Below, piece after piece: positions 1 to 12,300 of a DNA stretch of 64,000 nt. Position numbers and translations under genes: made by a program. Each line of letters opens with the position of its first letter. Positions within the stretch are counted from its first letter, which is position 1. Source of the DNA: Diacronema lutheri (lineage: Eukaryota; Haptophyta; Pavlovophyceae; Pavlovales; Pavlovaceae). The stretch is from contig JAGTXO010000009.1 of NCBI GenBank assembly GCA_019448385.1, positions 868,001 through 932,000 of the forward strand. The letters run 5' to 3'. The notes under the pieces were generated by a model. It had not been told where the DNA came from, searched no databases, and saw only the letters and a list, made by a program, of their open reading frames with translations.

Positions 1-3000
1 CCGCCCCCGGCCCCGCCCTCGCCACCGCCCCTGTCGCCGTCCGCGGCCGCATTGGCCGGCGGCGCAATTGGGTGCGGGTCGTACGCGCGCAAGATGGAGG
101 CGAGATCAGCATGGCGGGCGAAGTAGAGCGCGGCAAACGCCGAACTCGCCGCCGCGTCGCCGGGCGCCGCGGCGCGCGCGCCGATGGGCAGGAGCGTGCG
201 TGCGAGCACTGCGCACACGTGCGCGCGCAGCCGGCGCCACGCCGCCGTCGCCGGCTCGGGCAGCTCGAGCTCGTCGGCGTCGATGCGGTCGGTGGCGCGG
301 CGCCCGCCGCGGCAGCCCGTCACCGCCATCACTGCTGAGGCGACCGTGCCGTCGTGGAAGCCGCAAAAGGTCGCCTGTTGCGATGGTGCGTTCGACGCTT
401 CGCACACCGCCGCGCACCACGCGGCGACCTGCGCGCAGAGCAGGCGCTGCGCGGCCGTGAGCATGTCGGCCGCGGTGAGCAGTTGCTTCTCGAAGCGGTT
501 GAGGAGGGGCAGGTCGAGCGAGGTGAGCGCATGCGACGCCTCGACGACGACGACGAGCTTGAAGCCGGAGACGACGGCGCAGAGCTGCGAGCGCGCGCCG
601 ATCGCAATCCGGAGTAACCGCTGCCCTGCTCGTAGCACGTATCTAACGGTCGGAATAGACGCCGCGACAAGATTGGACGGAGCGGGCGGCGGCGGGGTGA
701 GGGGGTGCACAGACGACGGCAGTCGCGCACGCGCGCGATGGATGATGGCGGGCAGCGCGTCGCGCACGCTGAGAGTGCTGCGTGCGCGCAGGCGTTTGGG
801 CGCACGCAGCAGCCGCAGCGCGCGCGCTCTGCGCTCGTGCGCGCGCTCTGCGCGGCTCGTGCAGGCGCGCTGCGCGAGCGCGCACCGCTGGTTGAGCACG
901 TCGTACAGCGCCTCGTACAAGTTGTCGTGGTTGACGAGCACGACGGTGCGACCGCGCGCCATTGCCGTCTTGACGGAGTTGATCTGACGAATCAGCGTCA
1001 GCTCGGAAATGTCCTCGCTGAATTGGGACGCGAAGAGAACGTCCGTGCGCGCGTCGTCGAGCAAGCCGCTCGCGCGCAGCAGGCCGACGGCGGCCGCATT
1101 GCGCGTGCAGAGCATCAAATGGCGCGTGGTGAGCGACTCGGCCTCAAGGTTGGCGGCGACGAGCTCGAGGACGGGCGGCAGCTCGATGTCAGCGAAGGGC
1201 GATGCGCTGGCCCCGCCGCCATTGCTCGCCGGGCGCTCGGCTGATGCGGCGGCGCGTGTGACGGCGGCGGTCGGCCCGGCGGCGGGCAGCGCGGTGTGCT
1301 GCGCGAAGCACTTGTCGAGGAACGTGCCGAGCACGTGCCGCGTGAGGCGCGGCTGGCCGCCAAAGTTTCGGCAGAGCGCATACGCGAGGAGCGCCTGCGT
1401 GAGCTCCTTGCTCGGCTGCTTGACCAGCTCGTACCGCAGCAGCTTGACGAGTGCAAAGTAGTCGCGCGAGCCGATCCACTCGCGCCCGCCTTCCGACAGC
1501 GATGCCTGCCGCAGGTAGATGTCGTGGTAGGCTTGGGAGAGCGGACGCAGCCATGGCAGCAGCCGGCGCAGGCCTGAGCTCTGCCGGCGAGCGGCGAGCG
1601 GCGCGCCCGGCGGAGGCGTCCACGATGGCTGGCGCGCGGCGGCGTGCCGAGGAATGCCGCCGCTCGCGCCGACGGCCGCGCTCGCGCTGACGTCCGTCGC
1701 GTTTTCCGACTCAGGCGGCAGAGGCGCGCCTGCGCCGGGCGCGCTGGTGGGCGCACCCGCGGCGGGCGAGAGTGCCGCGCCCGAGAGGATCGAGATGGTC
1801 GTCAGCTCGAGGTCGGTCGAGCTCGGCTCGGTGCGGCGCAGGCAGACCGAGCGGTTCATCTTGGCAGGGTCGAGGGCCTGATGAGAGAACGGGGCGCGCG
1901 GCGGGGGCGTGTAAACTTACGGGACGTGGGGGCACGTGGGCCACAACCGTGCGGTCGATGTGATCGCGCGCGACGCCGGTCGACGCGGATCCAAGTGAGC
2001 TCGGCGGCGTGCGCGATCCGCCGAGCGATGGCGCGCGCGCGCGCGCGCGCGCGCGTCGGCCTCTTCAACTGGGGCAGGAAGGTGCAGGTGGGCGAAGACG
2101 TGCACCACCGCGAGCGCGCACCCAATTGGAGAGGCCGACGACGGCGATGGGTGGGTCAACGAGCATCGCGTGCAGCACCTTGAGCGGCATGTCCGGTGAG
2201 TGCTCCGCGAGCCCCACCTCGTCGAGCAGCAGCATGGTGAGCGCCGAGTCGGCGGCCTGGTGTGTCTGAAAGCGCTTGGCCATTTCAAACTGGCGCAGTA
2301 TGGCGTCGGATGTAGACAATGGCGAGCACTGGTAGGCGAAGACGTGCACCGCTGGGAAGGCGCGGAAGAAGGGCGAGGGCGACGTTTTGCCCTGAAGATT
2401 CGCAGCGATGACCTGCGTCGAGGCGGCAGCGGGCGGCGGCGGCGGGCGGCGGCGGCGGGCGGCGGTGGCAATTGGCGCAGTGAGAAAAGTCCGGTCGCGC
2501 TGTAGTGCTCGGCCGTGCAGAGCGCGCACGATGGCCGGCGCGAGCGCGGCCCACGCGGCGAGCGTGCCTCCTCCCCTCCCGTTGCTTGCGTGACGGTCTG
2601 TGACACGCACCTGCACGGCGAGGGTCTTGGAGGAGCCGGGCTTGCCCACGAGGAAGAGGGGCAGGCGGTTGAGCACGCACACGAGCCCGACGAAGCAGTT
2701 CTCTGCGAGGGCCTCTGCACGCGTCCGCAGCGGAGCGCGGTCGGCGGGGGGAGGTTGGCAGTTGGCGTTGCATGGGCGGTTGGCGTGGGGTGGGCGGTTG
2801 GCGGTTGGCGAGAGATGGGCGGAGAACGGTTGGCGCGGGTTTGGCGGGTGGCGGTTGGCGGGCGGCGCCGCGGCGGCAGTGGGCATGGCGGCGAGCGCGC
2901 AGAGGCCGCGGGGAAGCAGCACTGGAGATGCGCGGCGTGTGGTCACCACCGTGCCCACCTCAACCGCTGCGCAGAGGGGCAGGAAGGTGCGAGGAGTTCG

Positions 3001-3836
3001 CCCACCGCTGCCGCTGCGCAGAGGGACAGGAAGGTGCGAGGAGTTCGCCCACCCCAACCGCCGCGCAGAGGGGCAGGAAGGTGCAAGGATTTCGCCCACC
3101 CCAACCGCTGCGCAGAGGGGCAGGAAGGTGCGAGGAGTTCGCCCACCCCAACCGCCGCGCAGAGGGGCAGGAAGGTGCAAGGAGTTCGCCCACCCAAACC
3201 GCCGCGCAGAATTGCTGCCAAATGCAAGGAATTGGTTTGAGGGGTGGGGGGGAGGGGGTGGAGGGGGGAGAAGAAGGGGTGACGTCGGGCGTGGGCAGCA
3301 CGTCGGCACGCGCAGCGGCTGCCGGGCGGGGCGCACCGTTGAGCGCAACGTCCGGCTCGAGCGATAGATGTGACGTAACCTTCCGCTGCGTCTGCTCCAG
3401 CACGCGCTCGAGAGCACTGGACGCACTCAGGCGCGCAAAGCCGCAGCCGAGCCACGCCTTCGACTTCTCGACGCCGCGCGAGCGCAGCACGAGCGCAGCG
3501 CGCATCGCGCCCCAGTATCCCGCGCGTTCCGAGCGGCGAGGCAGCCGGTACAAGTACGCAAAGGACAGCGCAAGGACCGTTGCGACTGCGAGCTGCGAGA
3601 TTGGCCGGGGCGCGCCCGCGGCGTCCGCCGCCGCGGCTGCGCCTGCACTGCGCTCGGTCTGCCGCGGCACGAGCTTCGAGCAGAACCACGCGAGCAAGTT
3701 GCAGCAACGCTGCACGTCGCGCAACGAGACGACCGACGCGTCACGCTCGACCTCGCGCACGTGCCGCTGCGAGGCGATCAGCATCGCCGCGACGCACTGC
3801 GCGTCGACGTTGGTGAGCTGCACGCCGCTGCCAGCC

Positions 3837-3868
<32 letters not shown>

Positions 3869-6346
3869 GCCACCGGCGTCGTCGGCGCGCTCGGCGCGAC
3901 GCGCGAGCTTGGTCAGCTCGCGCGCCACAATCGACTTGACGTAGACGCCCTCCTCTTCCACGCCGAGCGATCCAAAGTCGAAGACGAACTGCTCGAGCGT
4001 CGCGGGGATCGGGTGGACGCGGTACACGAGTTCAGACATCGGGTCGGGTGGCGCCTCGCTGCCGTCGAGGCCAAAGCCAGATGCGCCGGCGCCCCCGCCG
4101 CCGCCACCGCGCGCGCCGCTGGGCGCGGTGTGCAGGTTGAACACGAGCCCTGCGCTCTCGGCGCGCATCTCGGCAGGCCTCTTGCGGTGCGGGTTGATGG
4201 CAGCGAAGAGCTGCACGCCGCGCGGTATCGGCGAGCCGAAGAGCGAGCGCGACGAGATGGCCTCGGCGAGGAGCGTCACGTGGTGCGAGGCGTTCAGCTC
4301 GTCGAGAAAGACGATCACGCGCGTCTCGTCGCCGTCGCGCGCCGCGCCGCGCGCGCCGTCGTCACCGCCGGCGCCGTCGACGGCGTGCGGCGCGCGCGCA
4401 AGGTCGTCGGCGCGCAGCAGCGCGTCCGCTCGGGCGAAGATGCCCTCAATGTCTGCAACGGTCGTGCCGCCATGCACGTCAAGGACGAGGAGGTGCACCC
4501 GCAGCCACTCGGCCAAGAAGCGCAAGAGCATCGTCTTGCCGCAGCCGCACTCGCCGCAGAGGACGACGGGCAGTCCGCAGCGCGCGCGCACATGGATGGC
4601 AAGCATTTTGAGCAGCGCGTCGCCCGTGATGCAGTACGCACCGCCGAGCACCGCGTGCGCCTCCTTGGCCGTGCGGCAGACGCCCGTCAGCGTGCCGAGC
4701 ACCTCGTGGTGGCGCGCGTTGAGTGCTGCGAGCCCTTCGCCCACCTTCACGCCGTTGGCGCGAAGGTGGGCGAGGAGGTGCGGGTGCATCGCGTGCTCCA
4801 TGCGGCGGCCATCGATCGAGAGGAAGGCCACGTTCGCGCAGTCCTTCGAGAAGAGCACGACTTCGTGGTTGGATGCGGCCCACGGCAGCAGCCGCAGCGC
4901 GGGCGCCGCGTCAGCAGCGGCCGCGCCGCCGTCCGCGCCGCCGCCGCCCATGCCGCCCTCCGCAGCGCCGCCATCGGCAGCGGCGGCCGTGCCGCCGCTG
5001 GCACCTCCCGCGCCATCGTCCGCGCCATCGCCGCCGCCAGCGTGTATCGGTTGGAAGCTCCCGTTCTCCTTGACGACGGGCGGCATCGAGCACCAGCCTC
5101 CGTCCGCCTCATTGCAGGCCGAGACGGCGTACGCACCCAGCGATTCGTTACACACGGCTGCGAGAAGCCAGCGCGACTCTGCGACGGACCAGAAGATGTG
5201 CCGTCGGCCGCTGTCCGCGCTCGCGCCACCCGCCGCCTCGCTTGCCACTCCACCCGCGCCAACGACCGTCATCCCGCCCTTACCGGCGTCCATGATGAAA
5301 TGAGCTTTACCATTCACATTGTCGTACGGCGGCTGTTGCGCGTACAGGCCCATCTCACCAAGCCCGACTGAGCGGTTGGTTGGGCGACCGGTGCCAAAGC
5401 TGACGCGCAAAGCTTCGCCCTGGTACCCGTCCTTGTGCCGCACGCGCGACACGACGAGATTCGAGTCGTCGACCCAGCCCGGCGCGGTGTACCACTTTGC
5501 GCTCAGCGAAGGCTCGCGCGTCGCGCATAGAACGATGCCGCTCGGCGCAACGGCGTGGTGGATCACCCACGCGCGCTGCGCGCAAAGAAGGAACGAGAGC
5601 AGAGCGCAAGGCGGCAGCGCGCGCGGGCGTGCACCGCGCGCCTTCGCGTGAGGCCATCGCGCGCACAGGATGGCGGCACGCGCCGTTACGGCGTGGGTGC
5701 GTGCCGCGCGCGCGCGCGCGCGGTGCGTTGGCTGGTGCGGCATGCGCTCGCCTTGGTCTGGCGGTAGTACACGTAGAGTTCCTCCCCGCGCTTCTTGAAG
5801 CACGGCTCGCCGTCGTTGTCGAATTCGGTCCGCTCCCATCGCCCGTTGTAACGGATCGCGCTCCCATAGTCGACCTCGCCAAAGCCGCTCGCCGCAAGCG
5901 CGATGAGCTCGCCAGCGCCTCGCGCGGCGTGCTCGGCGCCGCGCGTCGCAAAATCGCGCGCCGTGCGCTCCAGGAAGCGAACCAGCTCGCCCTTCATCCC
6001 CGCTTTGACGAGCGCGTCGAGCTCGCCAGCCGCGCCCGTGTCCGGCATGAGCGACGCGTTGATCGCGGACGCTGGCGCGTGCAGCTCGCGCAGCTGCCAC
6101 GCCATCACGTGGACGAAGCCCCAAAGCGACCAGAGCGAGAGCGGCATGCCAGCGGGCACGCGCAGCGCCGTGGCGAGCAGCGAAAAGCAGCGCGCTGCGG
6201 GCAGGTCGCCGGCCATGACGGCGATCAGCGGCTCGGCGCTCAGAACGACGAGCTCGGCGTCCGCTCCGCCACCGTGCGCGCCTGCGTGCTCGCCGCTCGA
6301 GCGGCGTGCGCTGCTCGCTCCGAGCGGCGTGGCGCACGCCGACGCG

Positions 6347-6378
<32 letters not shown>

Positions 6379-9300
6379 AGCCGACGCCGAGCCTGCCGCG
6401 GGCGTATGGTGCGCGGGCCTCTGCGCGCTGGCGTCATTTGCGGGCGCGGGCGTGCGCTGGAGCGCGCGCAGCGGCTGCTTTAAGGGCGTGCCAGAGAGCG
6501 CGGCGACGATGCTCTGCCCCGCGCCGCTCACCGCGCGCTGCAGTCCGCCCAGCGGGCCTCCTGCGCGCCTCTCGCCGCGCGCCGCGCTGCCGCCCGCGCC
6601 CGCGCCGGCGCCCGAGCGGCCGCCATCGCGCGCAGAGCGCGGCGCGTCGGCAAAAGGGAAGCGCACGGGGAACTTGCCCTGGCAGCGCTCGAGGATGTCA
6701 AGCGCCTTGCACGCGCTCTGCAGCGCGCGATGGCGCTGCTCCGCCTCAGCCCTCGACGCCGCGCCGAGCGCGAGCGCGCGCGCGGACACGCGCAGGCTCT
6801 CAGCTGTCGCGCTCAGGGCAATGGCGGGCAGCAAGTCCGGCAGAGTCCAGCGCGAGCGGACCCGGCCGCTCGGCAGCTCGATCACGACGCGCGCGCGCGC
6901 AGGCAGCACGGTCGGCACGAGACGCAGGCCCAACTCCGCCGCGCCGAGCGGGATCAGCTCGTCCTCTTCCGCGCAGCGCGCGCCGGACTCGCGAGCCGTG
7001 CCCCCGGACACATCGCCCGATCCTGCGCCGTCGGCCGCCTCGAGCTCCGACACCTCGCCGACGGCCTCCACCGCGCCAGCGTCGGGCTCGGCGCCAAAGA
7101 GACGGGCCGCCTCGAGCAGGCCGCCGCCCTCGCCCATCTCCTCACCTTCCGCCTCCCCCTCCGCGCCCCGGTGCGCGCGCGCTCGCGAGCCGACGCCGCG
7201 GCGCGCGCGGGCATGCGCGGCGCTGGCGCTGCGCGCCGCGACGCGCGCGATCACGAGCTCGAAGAGAAGGCGATCGATCGCGCGCTCCGCGGAGCGCACG
7301 TCGGCGAGGTCGACGTGAAGCAGCGAACCGCGCGCGCTCGCGCGCGCCGACGCGACCGCGCGCGCGAGCGGCAGGACGTTGGTCGCGTGCAAGGGGACGT
7401 GCACGTAGTACAGCCCGTCTCGCGCCGCGCGCGCGCGAGCCTCGAACGTCTTGCCGCCGCCCGCAATGGGCGAGGTGAGGACGACAGCGGAGCAGGCATG
7501 CGCGCACAGCGCGCGAAGCGCGCGCGCGGGAAGTGCCGGCTCGTGCGAGCGCAAATGCGAAAAGTGCGCGAGGACCAGATTACGCTCCATCGACGCGCAC
7601 ACGATGGCGAGCGGCGGCAACGGCGCGGGCACGCGCGCGCGCCCGCCGGCCGCGTCGGTGGGACGGGCGCGCGTGGACGCAATCACGCGCCCGGAGCCGA
7701 TCGCGAGGTGCACCTGGCGCACGAGCAGGCGCTGCCCGTCTGAGCCGAGCGCGTCGGCGCCGGCGAGGCAGTGCAGCCGCGCGCCGCGGCCGACGGAGCG
7801 CGCGGCGGCCCAGCGCGCGAGCAGCCTCGCGATTTCGTCAATGGGAGTGTCGTGGGCGCACCACACAACGTCAAGGAGGCTGGGCGCGGCGCGCGCGCGC
7901 GCGAAGGCGCTCAGCGCGAGCTGCGCGACGCTTGTGCCGCCCTCGGCGACGTAGATGGCCACCTGGCCTTCCGCGAGCGCGCTCGGCTCGGCAACGTCGT
8001 CCAAGCCCGCCGCGCCCGTGCCCGCGCCCACGAGCGGCCGGGCGCCGTCCTCGTGCGCGATGCCCGCCGCGCCGGACGGGCCGCCGGCGCGCGCGTGCGC
8101 AGCCGGCGCCGCGCAGAACGGGAGCGCGGGCGATGGAAGCGGCGTGAGTGCGGCGTCGAGCGCGGCCCCGAGCGCGCGCAGCAGCAGGATGGACGGGAGA
8201 CGCGCGCCGGGCGCGTGCTGACGCGCGCGCGCGGGCGCCTTTGCGTCTACGGGAGGCGCCGTTCGTGCCGTGGGCTCCGCGCCGAGCTGGTCGAGCAGCG
8301 CGGCCTGCTCGAGCAGCCGCGTGTCCTCCTCGTCTGCTGCGGCGGCCGCGCGCTCCTCCTCCCACTCGGCGACGTGGTCCGCCATGTCGCTGCCGCCACG
8401 CTCGCCTCCGCTGCCGCCGCCGCCACCACCATTGCCGCCAAGGCCGTCGTCGTCGTCGCCGTCGTCAATGACACAGCCGCGCGGCGCGAGCGTGGCGGCG
8501 GTAGCGGACGTGTGCGGCGCACAAAGCGCGTCCGCCTCCGCCGTGCCGCCGGCCGCGTTCGCCTCCGCCGTGCCGCCGGCCACGTCCGCCTCTGCCGTGC
8601 CGCCGGCCGCGTTCGCCTCAGCCGCACCCCACGCGTCGAGCAGCCGCGCGGCGCACGCGGCAATCGCCTCTCCGTCCACGCCCGCGCGCGCGTCCACGAG
8701 CTCCGCCCACGGCCGCAGCTCGGCAACGACCGCCTCCGTCGCAGCGGCGAGCGCGAGCTCGTGCACGACGCTGCCCTCGACCGGCGCGCGCGCGAGCGCG
8801 CGCACGGCACGCGCGCGCGCAAGCAGCGCGCGCACGAGGGGCCAGAACGCGCGAATGGGCGCGAGCGACAGCCAGTAGCAGCGCGCGCACGCGCGCGAGA
8901 CGGCTGCCTCCCAGCGGTCGAGCCGGCGGCGCGCGGCGCGGACGAGCGCGCCGATCGGCGCGAGGTCCGTGCCGAAGGGCACGCGCAGGTCGTAACGCGC
9001 CGCCGCAAAATGGCCCGCATCGTGCGTGCGCACGAGCGTCTCGGCGAGGGTGGACATGTAGGCGAGCTCGCCGACGAAGGCATCGACCGCTCGCTGCACG
9101 TCGTCGCCGCGGCCCGCGACGCGCGCGAGCACGACCGAGGCGCGGAAGTCGTGCACCTCGGACGACGGCAGCGCCTGCGGCGCGCTCCGCCCGCCGCGGC
9201 GTATCGTATACTGCAGCCATAGGTTCGGAGCGCCGCCGCCCGCGCCCGCGTCGGCGCCGCCGCCGTCGGCCGCCGCCGCGTCCGCCACTTCCGCGTCGGG

Positions 9301-12300
9301 CGGCGCCGCGCTCGCGCCGAGGTCGTCGTCGCCGTCGTCGCCGACGCGCGCCGTCCCGTCGGGCGCTTGGCTCGCGCAGACCCACACCGCGGCGCGCTGC
9401 GGCCTGCCCAATTGCAGCAGCCGCGTCGGCGCCGCGTCGTCGGCGTCGCTGTCGAGCAGCTCGACGAGCGGCTCGTGCAGCGCGTCGACCGCGCGCAGCT
9501 GGCGCGCGATCGCGCCCGCGCGCTCCCACTCAAAACCGCCAATGGCACCGAGGAGGGCGGGCAGCTCAGCAAAGCGCGGCTGTGTCCGGTAGATGTACGC
9601 GTGGCAGTACGACCGGACGGCCGCGAGCATCGAGAGCGGGCGCTCGTCGACGCACCGCTTCGCCGGCAGCCACAGCTCGTCCGGGCAGTGCATCTCCGAC
9701 GCGGACAGCGCCATCTCGACCGCGGACGCAAAGTCGGCGTCCGTCACGAGGCGCGCGCGCAAGAACTCGCACGTGCGGTCGCACTCGACGAGCGCGCGCA
9801 GCAGCTCGTCGTCGAGGCGGAGCAGGCGCTCGTCGACGCTCGCGCGCGCCTCGGCGGCAAGCTCGGGGAGCGCGCGCAGCGTCAGCGCGCGCCAGCCGCT
9901 CTCGTCGGCGAGTTTGGCCTGCAGCGCGCGCACCGTCGCGGCCGCCGCGCGCGTCGCGGACGCGCCGGCGTCGGCCAGCATCCGCCCGGCGAGCTCGAGG
10001 CAGCGGAGCAGCCGGGGCGCGCTGCGCCACACGTCGTGCACGAACCCAAAGTCGCGCACGAGCGCGCACACGTCGTGCACCCACGCGCCCTCGACCTCTC
10101 CCGTCGGCCACGCGGCCTCGCAGCTGAGCGTAACGTCCGCGAGGCCCTCGCTCGTCTCGAGCGCGGACGGCGCGGACGCGGGCGCAGCTGCGCCGACCGC
10201 TGGCGCGGCAGGCTCGGATGATGTGCCCGCTTGGGCGATGGCGGCGCAACTCGCGACGCGGCCAGCATCGCTGCCGCCGCCGTCGGTGCCGGCGCCACCG
10301 GTGCGCACGCCGCCGCCCGCGCCGCCGTCGCGCTCGTCGCCGTCGTCGTCGTCGTCATCTCCGTCGCCGAGCGGCGCCGCGCACGCGGACATGAGCTGCA
10401 CCTCGCGCACGTTCGCCGCGAGCAGCGGCGCCCACGTGCGCAGCTCGAGCAGGGTCGCGCTGCGCGAGCTCACGCGCGCGTACGCCGCGGCGTACGCGCG
10501 TCGCGCGCCGAGCAGCGCGGCGACGCACTCGTCGTCTTCCGCCGCCTCGTCCGCGCCGCCCCCCGCGCCGTCCGCTGGCTGCGCTTCCGCGCCCACGCCC
10601 GCGCACGCCCACAAGCTCGCGCCAAAACTGAAGCCAGCGGCCGCGTCCTCGGCAGCGGCGTCCTCGGCGGCCGCCATGGCGGCGATTGCGACCGCGCCGC
10701 CATCCATGCTCGACCTACGGGTGCTCGTGCCTGCGCCCGTGGCGCCCGTCGGCGCGGGCGTAGCGCGCGCGTGCGAGCCCTCGTCCGCGGGCCGTGCGAC
10801 GTCGCACGCGGTGGCGAGAGCGGTAGCGGGCGCACGGGCGCGTGCGGCTGTGAGCGCGCTCGCCCAGAAGTGACGAAACAGCCGCGAATCGCGCACCGTG
10901 TGCAGCCACTCAAGCGCCGCCGAGAGCGTCGGCGCCAAGCGCGTGAGCATCGCCGGAGCGTTGCCCGTGCGCGCGCGGCGCGCGGCGCGGCGCGGCGCGC
11001 GCGCGCGCGCAGGCTCGGCCCCGCCGCCGAGCGCGGCCGCGTCCGACTCCGCGTCATCGTGCGACGTGAGGAGCCATTCGGCCTCGTCGAGCGTGAGGTG
11101 CGCCCAGTGCTCCTCCGCCGTGAGGACGGCAGCCGCCGCTGCCGAGTCGGGCGCAAATGTCATGATCGCATCCTTTCCGACGCGCAGCCGAATCGCCGCC
11201 TCGCCCGAAGCGGCGATCGCCGCCTCGAGGTCGGCCGCCGACGTGGGCACGCCCAGCGCGGCCCACGCGGCGAGGAGCCGGCCACGCAGCGTGCGCGCCA
11301 GCTGCAGCTCGGCCGTCGAGCAGGCGCGCAGCGCCACGCCCGCCGCGCGCAAAGCGCTCGTCGCCTCCGCGGCGACGCTCGCGAGGGCCTCGCGCGCGCC
11401 GGGCGCGCACACGCGCTCCGATTTCAAATAGGGCGCCGCCTCGCGATGCCACGCGATCAGCGAGAGCCACAGCGTCGGCCGCTGCAGAATATGCGCAAAG
11501 GCAAGCCCGTCCCTCGCGCTGGCATCGGCGCCGGCGTCGGCGCCAGCGCCAGCGTCGGCGACGTCGCCCGCGCCGCTGCCCGCGAGCGCCTCTGCGCGCG
11601 CACGCGCGCTCGCTTTTGAAAGGAGCTGCAGCACGAGGCGCACGGCCGGCAGCTGCGAGCCGATCGGGTCGACGAGGCAGCGAATTAGAAGCTGGGGCAA
11701 GAGTGCGCTGAAGACACTCTCAACCTCCAGCTTGGCCGCCGCCGCGTCCGCGATCGCCTCGAGCTGCGCGACGCAGCGCGACGAAACGCGCGGCACACCG
11801 GCCTGCGCATCGTCGGCGTCGACGCTGCCGTGGCTGCTCCACCGGCGCGCGCCGCTGCCGCCGTCGCTCGAGAGCACCGAGCTGGAGCGCGCGCGGCTCG
11901 CCGCGTCGTCGCCGCAGCCCGCCGGCGCGGCGGGCGCGAGCGCGCGGCCGCCGCCAGCCGTTTCGAAAGGCATCGACAGCTGCTCGTACGGCGCCTCAGT
12001 CGGGTCGCGCGAGCCGAGCCGCCCGGCGGCTCTCGGCGAGCGCGGCGAGCGCGGCGAGCGTAGCGCCGCGCTCGGCCAGTTGCCGTCGCGCGACGTCGTG
12101 CGGCGCACGCGCCGTCCGGTCGGCAGCTCGGCGGCCGCAGCGTCGAGCGCGATGTCCGTAAGCGTCTCGACGAGCGCGCCGAGCTCGAAGAGGAGCGCGA
12201 GCAGCCGCGCCTTGCCTCGGTACGCCGGCGAGCGCTGCAGGCACGCGCCGACGATCCACCCGAACGCGCCCGCGAGCTGCTCGCCGGACGGCGGCGGCGG

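Noticed and set aside
2713-3379. Coding exon at 2.7-3.4 kb suggested by long frames on both strands
   Set aside because: The open frames come from the 47-bp tandem repeat. RNF213 motif continuity requires this segment to be an intron (RK joined to ALAENCF).
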